In this document: in pieces, positions 52,768 through 60,792 of the stretch
Position numbering within the stretch: the first letter of the stretch is position 1
How the letters are laid out: every line of letters begins with the position of its first letter
Source of the DNA: Candidatus Zixiibacteriota bacterium
Lineage (GTDB): Bacteria; Zixibacteria; MSB-5A5; JAABVY01
DNA: 64,000 nt
Reading direction: 5' to 3'
NCBI GenBank assembly: GCA_011056555.1
Contig: DSEQ01000007.1
Span: 45,000-108,999 of the forward strand
Position numbers and translations under genes: made by a program
Notes under the pieces: model-generated
Told to the model about the DNA's origin: nothing
What the model saw: only the letters and a program-made list of their open reading frames with translations
Database searches by the model: none

Positions 52768-52821
52768 GCTGTCAGGAATCCTTTCCTGACAGCCATTGCG
52801 GCAGGAAGGGATTCCTGCCGC
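52768..52821. repeat. Paired hairpins after the lipoprotein gene
   Basis: GCTGTCAGGA/TCCTGACAGC and GCGGCAGGA/TCCTGCCGC lie side by side, both enclosing GGAATCCTTTCC or AGGGAT-type loops. No T-run follows. Further on, 52870-52900 carries GGGCACCCGCCC, a fragment like the ends of the other two-hairpin elements. Confidence 0.75.
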
Positions 52822-52904
52822 CGTGAGAAATATTAATATTTTATCAGTGGTAGATTTACAGATTTTCTGATTTTTGACAAGCGGGCACCCGCCCAATTGA
52901 TGCA

Positions 52905-53561
52905 CTAAAGTCTCAGCCTTGGCTTTATGAATTCCTCAATCCTCTCAACAGCCTTTCTGATACCATTGCTAAATTCATTATCCTTCTTATCACCCCCCGT
53001 ATCATAAATAATTTCGTCATTCTGCCGTATTTTTTCCTCTGTTGGTTTTATTTTTCCCTCTAATACCTGAAAGTGAGTAATTAGGGCAATGTACAATTTT
53101 TTGATGTGGTTTTCGAGGTCAGTGACCAATTGTTTTGCTTTTCTGCCCCATATTACTTCAGATTCCAGCAATTCAATGTGCATCTCAGAGGATGCTTCAA
53201 GCAAGCGATTCCAACGCATATTGTATACTGCTCTGGTTTTGATTCTATTTTGCAAGGGATCGTTTTGATCAATTTCTATAGCTTCCTCATCAAGTGCTCG
53301 GGAAATTTCTCCTGCACTTATAAAAGGAGTCCTGATATATTTGATTTGATCTCTTACATGATATACAGTCTTCAATAGTCGTTTTGCCAACTCATATTCT
53401 GTATTTCCCCTTAGTTGTCTGCGCCAAGTTTTTAGTCCAGAAATTGCAGCATAAGCCCCAATAATAGCCACCACGGTAATAACCGCATCTTTTATTCCCG
53501 ATAACCAAGGTGTTAAACCTAGGCACAGAATTGTGTTAACGGTAGCCGTTTCTTGAATCAT
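52905..53561 (-). CDS. Hypothetical N-anchored membrane protein
   Basis: 218 aa from ATG 53561 (MIQETATVNTILCL; GAGAGGGG upstream). The frame could open at 53630, but that adds an unlikely segment overlapping the ribosome site. One membrane span (about 25-45, VITVVAIIGAYAAISG) is followed by a basic stretch (LKTWRRQLRG) and a long helical cytoplasmic region. No family recognised. It has the same architecture as 6524-7153. It is the downstream gene of a minus-strand trio (with 53665-54216 and 54263-54661). Confidence 0.6.
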   Translation of the reverse strand: MIQETATVNTILCLGLTPWLSGIKDAVITVVAIIGAYAAISGLKTWRRQLRGNTEYELAKRLLKTVYHVRDQIKYIRTPFISAGEISRALDEEAIEIDQNDPLQNRIKTRAVYNMRWNRLLEASSEMHIELLESEVIWGRKAKQLVTDLENHIKKLYIALITHFQVLEGKIKPTEEKIRQNDEIIYDTGGDKKDNEFSNGIRKAVERIEEFIKPRLRL

Positions 53562-53664
53562 ATTAAAATTCCCCTCTCTTCCGATTTGCCGGGTGCTCCA
53601 TCCGCTCAGCAAAGGATTCTTGATCTCCAACCTTATGCTGAAGATATTGGGTCATCTGGCCTTT

Positions 53665-54216
53665 CTACATATTAAGACCTTTCTCGATTTCCTCAGCAAT
53701 CCTTTTGGCTGTCTCCAATATGTTATCGTTTCTCAAATAGGTTGGATTTTCTGGCATAGGTTGACTATAGGATGTACTAAAGAGGATTTTTCCGCTTTCT
53801 AATTCCACAATTTTAACTGTTGCGTTTGCTATGCCCGATCCCTGCATTTTGCTATTAACTAGAATTATAGATTCAATATCCACAATAGTCCCTAACTTGA
53901 AATATTCTTCACCATTTAATATTTCAGTAAAATCGAGTCCTTCTTCCTCTACCATTTGTCTTACTACCGATCTTTCAACAATATTGAATCCCATTTTTAG
54001 AAGTTCTGTAGCAAGGGCATCAGGCAATATCAAATCACTTTCATTGCCTAATTTCGCAGGCATCACAGTTGTTGGCTGATTTATATCATAATTCATTTTA
54101 TCATTGTAGTAACTAGAAAGCCCGGGTCCACCTGAACAAGAAAGAGTGAATGTGGCCATCGAAAACATCACAAGCCATGTTAATTGATATTTAATCATGA
54201 TTTTTATGCTTAACAT
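53665..54216 (-). CDS. CsgG/LpoB-like lipoprotein
   Basis: 183 aa. The start at about 54216 (MLSIKIMIKYQLTW) is set by a perfect AGGAGG 6 nt upstream; the open frame further back overlaps the next gene and adds no signal. Signal peptide with lipobox TLSC-S. The mature part shows a pattern of CsgG-type proteins: ATELLKMGFNIVERSVVRQ, EYFKLGTIVDIESIILV and NATVKIVELESGKILF. Such proteins are outer-membrane lipoproteins that form pores or regulate envelope enzymes; this one is short, close to LpoB. Specific function unknown. AT-rich. Confidence 0.7.
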   Translation of the reverse strand: MLSIKIMIKYQLTWLVMFSMATFTLSCSGGPGLSSYYNDKMNYDINQPTTVMPAKLGNESDLILPDALATELLKMGFNIVERSVVRQMVEEEGLDFTEILNGEEYFKLGTIVDIESIILVNSKMQGSGIANATVKIVELESGKILFSTSYSQPMPENPTYLRNDNILETAKRIAEEIEKGLNM

Positions 54217-54262
54217 AAAGGACCTCCTGCAGATTTGGGAATTTCGTATTTTGCATGCTGAA

Positions 54263-54661
54263 TTAGTGGGAAAACATATTATGTTCCAGTTGTTTTTCAT
54301 AATACTCATTAAAGGAAATTATCCTTTTGCAATCAGGGCAAACAAATCTCTGCGAAAAGATTTCCTTTAATTCTAATTCCAGTTCTGTATCGCAGTACGG
54401 ACAATTAATATCTTCGGTCAGTATTACTTTTTTGTCTGTCGTGTTTTTTTCAATTTGAATTAATAAGGTGAGAATCTCTGCAAAAGCATAGATTATGATG
54501 AAATTAATAAAACCAATTGCAATTAAAATCCATCCTATTTGTTTTATGTCTTCGCCCTTCAATAGATAATCAATACCGAAAATAATGAAGGGCGAGGAAG
54601 ATATAATTGCCCAGATTTTCAGAAGCCATGACAGTGTTCTCATTGCTGGGTATTTTTCCAT
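54263..54661 (-). CDS. Two-span membrane protein with zinc ribbon
   Basis: 132 aa; GGGAGGAAG ribosome site. Two membrane spans (about 12-32 and 42-65, GWILIAIGFINFIIIYAFAE) are followed by a C-terminal zinc ribbon: NCPYCDTELELELKEI then RFVCPDCKRIISF, i.e. CxxC-x-CxxC. The family is unknown; similar arrangements occur in small membrane-tethered regulators. It lies 46 bp upstream of the CsgG-like gene on the same strand. Confidence 0.65.
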   Translation of the reverse strand: MEKYPAMRTLSWLLKIWAIISSSPFIIFGIDYLLKGEDIKQIGWILIAIGFINFIIIYAFAEILTLLIQIEKNTTDKKVILTEDINCPYCDTELELELKEIFSQRFVCPDCKRIISFNEYYEKQLEHNMFSH

Positions 54662-55244
54662 ACTTCTTCCTCCCGATATCTTTTAATATATGCAGCCACT
54701 TCCCAACAACCTGGCGTCTACCAGTGTCAGTTCATAAAATAATTATCTGGTGTTTGAAGTCAATTATAATTTTGGGATTTTTGCGGGCGGGAGGGGTCCT
54801 TGTATCGTGAGGCGGAGATTGCCACGTCGCTTACGCTCCTCGCAATGACGGCACGGCAGGGAGATTGCCACGTCGCTTACGCTCCTCGCAATGACGATAC
54901 TCGGGACGGTTAGATTGCCACGCCCGTCAAAAGCCGGATCCAAGATCGCTCAAGCTTCTTGGGGGCTTTCACTCCTCGCCAGGTGCCCCATCCGCTTTAG
55001 GTTAGTGTTGATGAAGAGGTGATAAAACGCAATGTGAGGCACCAGAGTAAGCATAATCGGATACAGCTGGATATGTATAAGCCGACTTAAGTCGGCAGGA
55101 TAAAAGCCACCGGCCCTGCGGTCGGTAATAATTTACTATTGCAGGAACGGGAGTTGGGGGCAATTATATTGACACAGAGTGATTTCATGTGTAGATTGCT
55201 CCTTGAATTTTCGAAATCGTGTTTAAAAACAGGACAGAATCTGG
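54662..55244. other. Intergenic region with tandem repeats
   Basis: 580 bp with no gene. It contains the tandem repeat at 54815-54922 and a CAGGTGCCCCATCCGC fragment at 54979-54994, which resembles a fragment at 53587-53602 (GGGTGCTCCATCCGC). Below it, short inverted repeats (AGCCGACTTAAGTCGGC, around 55080) and an AT-rich stretch lead into the glycosyltransferase gene. Confidence 0.6.
54815..54922. repeat. Tandem ATTGCCACG/CAATGACG repeat
   Basis: Two full 36-bp copies (54815-54850 and 54861-54896), GAGATTGCCACGTCGCTTAC then GCTCCTCGCAATGACG, plus a partial third (54912-54922). Each copy is itself an imperfect palindrome (ATTGCCACG against CGCAATGAC). It is a different dispersed family from GTCATTCTGA. 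Confidence 0.85.
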
Positions 55245-56423
55245 ATGCGTGTCTTATCCCTGACCCATAATTTCCCGCGCTTTGAGGAAGATTATGTCGG
55301 CAGTTTTGTGCTCAACCAGTATCGCGGATTTCCATCTGATTTTGAGGTCGATGTTATCTGCCCGCAGGCAGTTGATGTTCCCAAATCCGACGAATTCTAC
55401 GGCATTAAGGTAAAGCGTATCAAATACTGGTTCGAGTCCGGGCAGGATTTCTTTTATGGCAGCCTGACTTATAAAATAAAGAATCCGATAAATATGCTCA
55501 AACTGTTTTCATACATAATTTCCTGCTTTATTTACTGCAAAAAGCACATCAAGGAATATGATGTAATCCACGCCCACTGGTGGCTTCCCAACGGGATCAT
55601 AGCCTGGCTCTTAAACAGCGTAAGCGGTAAGCCTTATGTCATTACAAGTCATGGCACGGATGTTTCGATCGTAAGAAAGTATAAATTCCTGAAGCCGTTT
55701 GCGCAGAAAATCCTGGAAAAAGCTGCTTACACCAATGTCGTTTCCACTTTTGTCGAGGGGATAGTGGATGAGACTCTGGATTTGAACAATGTCTACAGGC
55801 GCTCCATGCCGTTCAACAGCGAGCTTTTCAAATATAAACCTGTAGAACAGGAAAATAAGATAATCGGTTTCGGCAGGCTGGTGAAGCGCAAAGGCTTTGA
55901 ATATCTGGTGCAGGGTTATCGGGAGATATATGATAAATTTGGTGTACCATTGGAAATATATGGTGAGGGGCCCGAGAAGGAAAACTTGATCAGGACTGCC
56001 AAAGAATACAATGTTGAAGATGCTGTAAGATTCATGGGCAGAATCGAGAAAAACAAAGATGTGCCGGACGTGATCAGGAAAGCCAGGCTTTTTGTCCTCC
56101 CGAGCATTGTGGATCAGCGCCTGGAGGTAGAGGGTCTGGGCTTGGTTTTGCTGGAGGCCATGGCCTGCGGGGTGCCAATAATATCTACAAATTCTCAGGG
56201 AATTACGGACGTCATTACCCATGATGTCAACGGTTATCTTGTCCCGCAGAAGGACTCCCGGGCCTTGACCGAGGCGATAGAGATGCTCCTCAATTCCCCC
56301 GAAAAGCGAAAGAAATATATCGAAGAGGGCTTTAAAACGGTGGAGAAGTTCTCGATTCCAACGGTCGGAAGGGAATTTGCCGAGCTTTTAAAGAAGGCGG
56401 CCGGTGAATCTTCGCAGGAATAG
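55245..56423 (+). CDS. Glycosyltransferase family 4 (GT-B)
   Basis: 392 aa, normal length. N-terminal half: MRVLSLTHNFPRFEEDYVGS and YDVIHAHWWLPNGIIAW. C-terminal half: IIGFGRLVKRKGFEYLVQGY and the donor-binding VEGLGLVLLEAMACGVPIIS, where the ExxxxxxxxE pattern is EGLGLVLLEA. It transfers a sugar from a nucleotide donor to a lipid or polysaccharide; specificity unknown. It may serve the exopolysaccharide or lipopolysaccharide pathway, but it is 19 kb from the exopolysaccharide operon. ATG 55245 has no strong ribosome site. Confidence 0.9.
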   Translation: MRVLSLTHNFPRFEEDYVGSFVLNQYRGFPSDFEVDVICPQAVDVPKSDEFYGIKVKRIKYWFESGQDFFYGSLTYKIKNPINMLKLFSYIISCFIYCKKHIKEYDVIHAHWWLPNGIIAWLLNSVSGKPYVITSHGTDVSIVRKYKFLKPFAQKILEKAAYTNVVSTFVEGIVDETLDLNNVYRRSMPFNSELFKYKPVEQENKIIGFGRLVKRKGFEYLVQGYREIYDKFGVPLEIYGEGPEKENLIRTAKEYNVEDAVRFMGRIEKNKDVPDVIRKARLFVLPSIVDQRLEVEGLGLVLLEAMACGVPIISTNSQGITDVITHDVNGYLVPQKDSRALTEAIEMLLNSPEKRKKYIEEGFKTVEKFSIPTVGREFAELLKKAAGESSQE

Positions 56424-56590
56424 ATTACACATGAATTTCAGCCGCGGGCCGTTTTTGATATTGAAAAATAATTAGTGATTTTTTTCACTTTCACATTGAC
56501 ATTTTTCGGTCAAAATTGTTATTTTGCGGGTTTCAGATGGTAATTCAGGCGGTGTGATAGCCGCTTTTTTCATTCAATATAAAGGAGAGC

Positions 56591-58003
56591 ATGATTGTGA
56601 GTCCCCTTCTAATTATAATCATTGCCGCAGTAATAATAATTGCTGCAATTATAATAATTGTCCTGAAGAATTACCACAAGGTGGGCCCCAATGAGGCCCT
56701 GATTATTTCCGGTGGTAAGAAACGGACAATCACCATGCCCGACGGCACGACCAGACAGATCGGGTATCGGTATCGCATTGGCGGCGGTACATTTGTCAGG
56801 CCATTCATTGAGCAAGCCCGTATTCTCCCGCTGGAAATTATTCCCATGGATTTCCAGGTCACCGATGCAATTTCGGTCAATGGCATCCGCTGCACTGTCA
56901 AGGGCACGGCGGAGGTCAAGATCGCCGGTGATGACAATTCTATCCACCTGGCGGCCGAGCAGTTTCTGGGAAAACCGATTTCCGACATCCGTGATGTGGC
57001 CATGCGCACGCTGGAGGGTTCCACCCGGGCGCTAATCGGCAGCATGCACCTGGAATCGATCAACAAGGCCCGCAAGGAATTTTCGCAGAAGGTTCTGGAT
57101 GATGTGGGCGAATATTTTTCCAATATGGGTTTGAAGCTCCTTTCATACAACTTGAAGGAAATCACCGACCCCTCTGGCTATCTGGAAGCTCTCGGAAAAC
57201 CTCGCATAGTCGAGGCCAGGCGTGATGCCGAGGTGGCCGAGGCGGAAGCGGCTCGTGACGCGATCATCAGGTCAGCACAGGCGAAAAAAGAAGGGGATGT
57301 CGCCAAAATATCAGCCGAAACCGAGGTTGCGGAGGCCAACCAGGCCTTTGATTTGAAAAAAGCCGATCTCCAGAAAGCGCTGAACATGAAAAAAGCGGAC
57401 GCTGATTTCTCATACGAACTTGAACGTCATAAACTGAATCAACAGCTCAAAACCGAGGAAGCCAAGGTCAAGGCAATTGAAAAAGATTCGGCCATAGAGC
57501 TCGAGATCAAAGAAATCGAGCGCAGGGAGCAGGAACTGGAGGCTACAGTCCGCCGTCCTGCCGCCGCCGAGCAGTATCGCCTCGAGGCTGAAGCCAGGGG
57601 CATGGCCGAGGCCAAGCGGATTCAGGGCATAGTTGAAGCGGAGCTTCTGGAGAAGGTGGGCGATTCGGAAGCAGATGTTATCCGCAAGAAAGCCGAGGCC
57701 TGGAATTCCTATTCGCAGCCTGCGCTTTTGCAGATGATGTTCGAGAAGCTGCCTGACCTGGCCCGGGAGATGGCCGCACCGATTTCCAAGGTGGACAAGA
57801 TCGTGATGGTCTCCAATGACGGCAAGATGGGGACCTCCAAGATTACCGGCGAGATGGCCTCCATGATGTCCCAGCTGCCTGTGGTGGTAAAGTCCATGAC
57901 CGGATTCGACCTCGAGGACTGGGTCAAGCGTATGGCCGGTAGGAAGGAGGAGGCAAAAACTTCCGAAAGCGCCGGTAAAGAGGGCGGCAAAAAGAAGGAA
58001 TAA
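56591..58003 (+). CDS. Flotillin family protein
   Basis: 470 aa; AAAGGAG ribosome site before ATG 56591 (GTG 56597 is also possible). A hydrophobic N-terminal hairpin (about 4-26, rich in Ile) anchors it in the membrane. The SPFH/PHB domain follows (YHKVGPNEALIISGGKK ... GMHLESINKARKEFSQ-like helix), and a long Ala/Glu-rich coiled coil (about 210-345) contains several EAEAARDAII-type repeats. A Lys/Glu-rich tail ends it. Flotillins organise membrane microdomains. There is no NfeD partner next to it. The aminotransferase fusion gene starts 3 bp after the stop, so they may be co-transcribed. Confidence 0.93.
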   Translation: MIVSPLLIIIIAAVIIIAAIIIIVLKNYHKVGPNEALIISGGKKRTITMPDGTTRQIGYRYRIGGGTFVRPFIEQARILPLEIIPMDFQVTDAISVNGIRCTVKGTAEVKIAGDDNSIHLAAEQFLGKPISDIRDVAMRTLEGSTRALIGSMHLESINKARKEFSQKVLDDVGEYFSNMGLKLLSYNLKEITDPSGYLEALGKPRIVEARRDAEVAEAEAARDAIIRSAQAKKEGDVAKISAETEVAEANQAFDLKKADLQKALNMKKADADFSYELERHKLNQQLKTEEAKVKAIEKDSAIELEIKEIERREQELEATVRRPAAAEQYRLEAEARGMAEAKRIQGIVEAELLEKVGDSEADVIRKKAEAWNSYSQPALLQMMFEKLPDLAREMAAPISKVDKIVMVSNDGKMGTSKITGEMASMMSQLPVVVKSMTGFDLEDWVKRMAGRKEEAKTSESAGKEGGKKKE

Positions 58004-58006
58004 GTA

Positions 58007-60352
58007 ATGATTTCCAACAGGATCGGGCGTCTCGAATATTCCACCACCCTTCGGATCAATGCCAAGGCCAAGGCCATGAAGGCGGAGGGGATTAATGTTA
58101 TAGATTTCTCGGTGGGCGAGCCTGATTTCCCGACTCCGTCTAATATAAAAGACGCTGGCATTCAGGCGATCGAGGATAATTTTACCAAGTACACCGCCAA
58201 CGACGGCATCCCCGAACTGAAAGAAGCGATCCGTGCCCGTCTCAAACAGGACCATGATCTTGACTATGCTCGTAATCAGATCATAGTGTCTTGCGGCGCC
58301 AAGCATTGTATCTATAATGTATTGATGGCTGTGGTCAATAAGGACGAGGAAGTCATAATTCCTGCTCCCTATTGGGTCTCATACCCCCAGATGGTTTTGA
58401 TGGCTGAGGGCAAACCGGTTATAGTGCGCACCAAAGAGGAAAACGGTTTCCGGATTACTCCGCAGGAATTGAAGGACAATCTCAATTTCAATACAAAAGC
58501 AATAATAATAAACAATCCCAGCAATCCCACCGGCTCGGCTTACACACGAGATCAGCTGGAGGAAGTGTGTGAAATTGCCGCAAGCGAAGGATTATTGATT
58601 GTTGCCGACGAGATTTACGAAAAAGTGATCTATGATAATTTCAAATTCACATCGATTGCTTCATTGAGTGAAAAAATCAGGGAGAAAACGCTGATAGTAA
58701 ATGGTGTCTCCAAGTCGTATTCCATGACCGGCTGGCGTATAGGATATGCAGCCGGGCCGCGCGACATTATATCGGCCATGAATATTGTACAGTCACATAT
58801 GACTTCGAATGTCAACTCTATCGCGCAAAAGGCGGCAGTGGAGGCTTTCTCAGGGAATCAGGATGCTATCAGCCAGATGGTGGCGCAGTTCAATTCACGA
58901 CGCAACTATATGTTGAACAAGCTTAAACGTATCCCGAATATTTCCTGCTATGAGCCCCAGGGAGCGTTCTACCTATTTCCGAATACCTCTGCTTATTACA
59001 ACACCGAATACGCAGGCATGAAAATCCGTAACTCCTTTGGACTCTCTTATTATCTTCTCAAAGAAGCCGCAGTGGCTGTAATACCTGGCAGCGCCTTCGG
59101 GGCCGATGAAAATATCCGCCTGTCCTATGCTACCTCTATGGATAATATTGAAGAGGGGACCGACAGGATTATCGAGGCGATGTCGAAGCTGAAGGAGTCG
59201 CCCAAATATAAAGAAGTTGCTCTCCAGAATGTTATGACCGAGCCGAAGAAGGTGACCGATGCCAATCTGGAAATCTCCGTTGAAGAGCGGGATGCCCTTG
59301 TTCAGGAAGCCGAGGCTGCGCTGCCATACGACCGCTATTTCGAATGGAACGCCAATATAAACGGCATTATCATCCAGCTTCGGACCAATGTCCCGCACCT
59401 GTATGATTTCTGGGTCGAAAACTGGTATCCGGCACAGCTTGAATCCGATCTGGAACCGCATGGAATTATCTATGCTGTGGATGGCGTACCCGGAAGAACT
59501 CCCTATGCCTATTACAACCGCGAGATGAAGACGGCTGTCATGTTCAATACAGCCTATTACGGCCAGGTTAGAAGCTGGGCATTGGGTATGGTCGCAGACC
59601 TTAGTGAGCGTCTTCTGGATGTTCACGGTGTCAGGGCGGCCTGTCTGGATTATGATGGCAAGGCGATTGCTTTGATAGGTCCCAAGGGTCTCAAGCGCGG
59701 TTCGACTTTTATAAGGATGCTAGAGGATGACGACTCGAATTTTGTAACCAACGATTTCGTTTTCGTTCGTTATCGTGCATCTGATGCTGTGGCTGATGCT
59801 CCGGAACGTAAATTTTATTTCAAGACAGTGATAGCGAAAGATCATCCGCATTACGAGAGAATTTTCGACCGCAGTAAATGTGAGAATGTCGTCACCAAAC
59901 GTTCCGACTGGACCAATACGGATGAGATGAGCGAGGAGCTCCCTCTCGACCTGGGAGAACCATACTGCTACTGGGGCAGCAAGGATTCACGTGCAATGGT
60001 AGACCCGGCCTGGATCAAGGGTCCGCATAAGGTCGTGAAGCGTTCACGGATTAAAGCAGTTGCGCTGCTTGCATACGAGCCTAACGCTCCGGCGGTGCAG
60101 AAACTGTCGCAGGAGGATGCGCTCGAATATATAACCGAAGGCAAGTATCGTCTGCCCAGCGGTTCGGGCATGACCCCCTTCAAGCAGCAGCCCTTCTTCA
60201 ATCCCTATCTGCTGGGCGATCCGGTCGATCTGGGGGATTTGCAGCGCCGCAATTTCCATCAGTTATTCCGTGTGGCGGATGCGTATAAAATCAATATAGC
60301 AGCGATCCCATCAGCGGCATTGAAGTCACGGATCAAGGAGTTGATCGGGTAG
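58007..60352 (+). CDS. Fusion: class I aminotransferase - C-terminal HprK/PEPCK-like P-loop domain
   Basis: 781 aa. Residues 1-400 are a complete aspartate-type aminotransferase: VIDFSVGEPDFPTP, YTANDGIPELKEAI, NNPSNPTGSAYT, DEIYEKVIYD, the PLP lysine in VNGVSKSYSMTGWRIGYAAG (Lys236), and NIRLSYA. Residues 430-781 are a second domain. It contains GKAIALIGPKGLKRGST (about 548-564), like the P-loop of HPr kinase or PEP carboxykinase but without the standard GK[ST]. SNFVTNDFVFVRY follows where HprK has its DD strand. Downstream are ndk (12 bp) and a PEP carboxykinase homologue, so three nucleotide-handling genes form one operon. The C-terminal role is not known; it could be a pseudokinase or an odd kinase. 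Confidence 0.78.
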   Translation: MISNRIGRLEYSTTLRINAKAKAMKAEGINVIDFSVGEPDFPTPSNIKDAGIQAIEDNFTKYTANDGIPELKEAIRARLKQDHDLDYARNQIIVSCGAKHCIYNVLMAVVNKDEEVIIPAPYWVSYPQMVLMAEGKPVIVRTKEENGFRITPQELKDNLNFNTKAIIINNPSNPTGSAYTRDQLEEVCEIAASEGLLIVADEIYEKVIYDNFKFTSIASLSEKIREKTLIVNGVSKSYSMTGWRIGYAAGPRDIISAMNIVQSHMTSNVNSIAQKAAVEAFSGNQDAISQMVAQFNSRRNYMLNKLKRIPNISCYEPQGAFYLFPNTSAYYNTEYAGMKIRNSFGLSYYLLKEAAVAVIPGSAFGADENIRLSYATSMDNIEEGTDRIIEAMSKLKESPKYKEVALQNVMTEPKKVTDANLEISVEERDALVQEAEAALPYDRYFEWNANINGIIIQLRTNVPHLYDFWVENWYPAQLESDLEPHGIIYAVDGVPGRTPYAYYNREMKTAVMFNTAYYGQVRSWALGMVADLSERLLDVHGVRAACLDYDGKAIALIGPKGLKRGSTFIRMLEDDDSNFVTNDFVFVRYRASDAVADAPERKFYFKTVIAKDHPHYERIFDRSKCENVVTKRSDWTNTDEMSEELPLDLGEPYCYWGSKDSRAMVDPAWIKGPHKVVKRSRIKAVALLAYEPNAPAVQKLSQEDALEYITEGKYRLPSGSGMTPFKQQPFFNPYLLGDPVDLGDLQRRNFHQLFRVADAYKINIAAIPSAALKSRIKELIG

Positions 60353-60364
60353 GAGGAATATGCG

Positions 60365-60790
60365 ATGGCGAACACACTTGGAATTATAAAGCCCGACGGC
60401 GTGAAGAGAAAGCTGGTTGGCAATGTTATCTCCAGGATTGAGAGAGATGGTTTGATCCTTCGAGGTGTGAAAGTGCTCAAGCTGTCAAAGGATCAGGCCC
60501 AGAAATTCTATGCCGTGCATGAGGGCAAGCCGTTCTATAATTCGCTGGTGGAATTCATGACTTCCGGGCCGATTGTTGTGATGGTTATTGGCGGGCATGA
60601 CTCCATAGATAGATGGCGCAATCTTATGGGCGCCACAGACCCGGCCAAAGCCAGATACAATACCATACGCCGCGAGTACGGTACCTCGATCGAGAAGAAT
60701 GTCGTGCATGGTTCCGACAGCGAGGCCACCGCCAAAACTGAAGTAGCGTTCTTTTTCAATGATGATGAAATCTTGCCCAAGGGGATTTAA
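60365..60790 (+). CDS. ndk: Nucleoside diphosphate kinase
   Basis: 141 aa, normal length. TLGIIKPDGVKRKLVGNVIS at the N-terminus, the catalytic His in NVVHGSDSEATA, and RREYGTSIEKN. It balances NTP pools by phosphotransfer. The GTAGGAGG ribosome site begins in the end of the fusion gene. It is followed by the PEP carboxykinase homologue after 2 bp. Pairing of ndk with PEPCK is uncommon. Confidence 0.95.
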   Translation: MANTLGIIKPDGVKRKLVGNVISRIERDGLILRGVKVLKLSKDQAQKFYAVHEGKPFYNSLVEFMTSGPIVVMVIGGHDSIDRWRNLMGATDPAKARYNTIRREYGTSIEKNVVHGSDSEATAKTEVAFFFNDDEILPKGI

Positions 60791-60792
60791 GC

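Noticed and set aside
54815..54922. Possible CRISPR array
   Set aside because: Only two full copies, spacers of 10-15 bp, no cas genes; it is a dispersed palindromic repeat.
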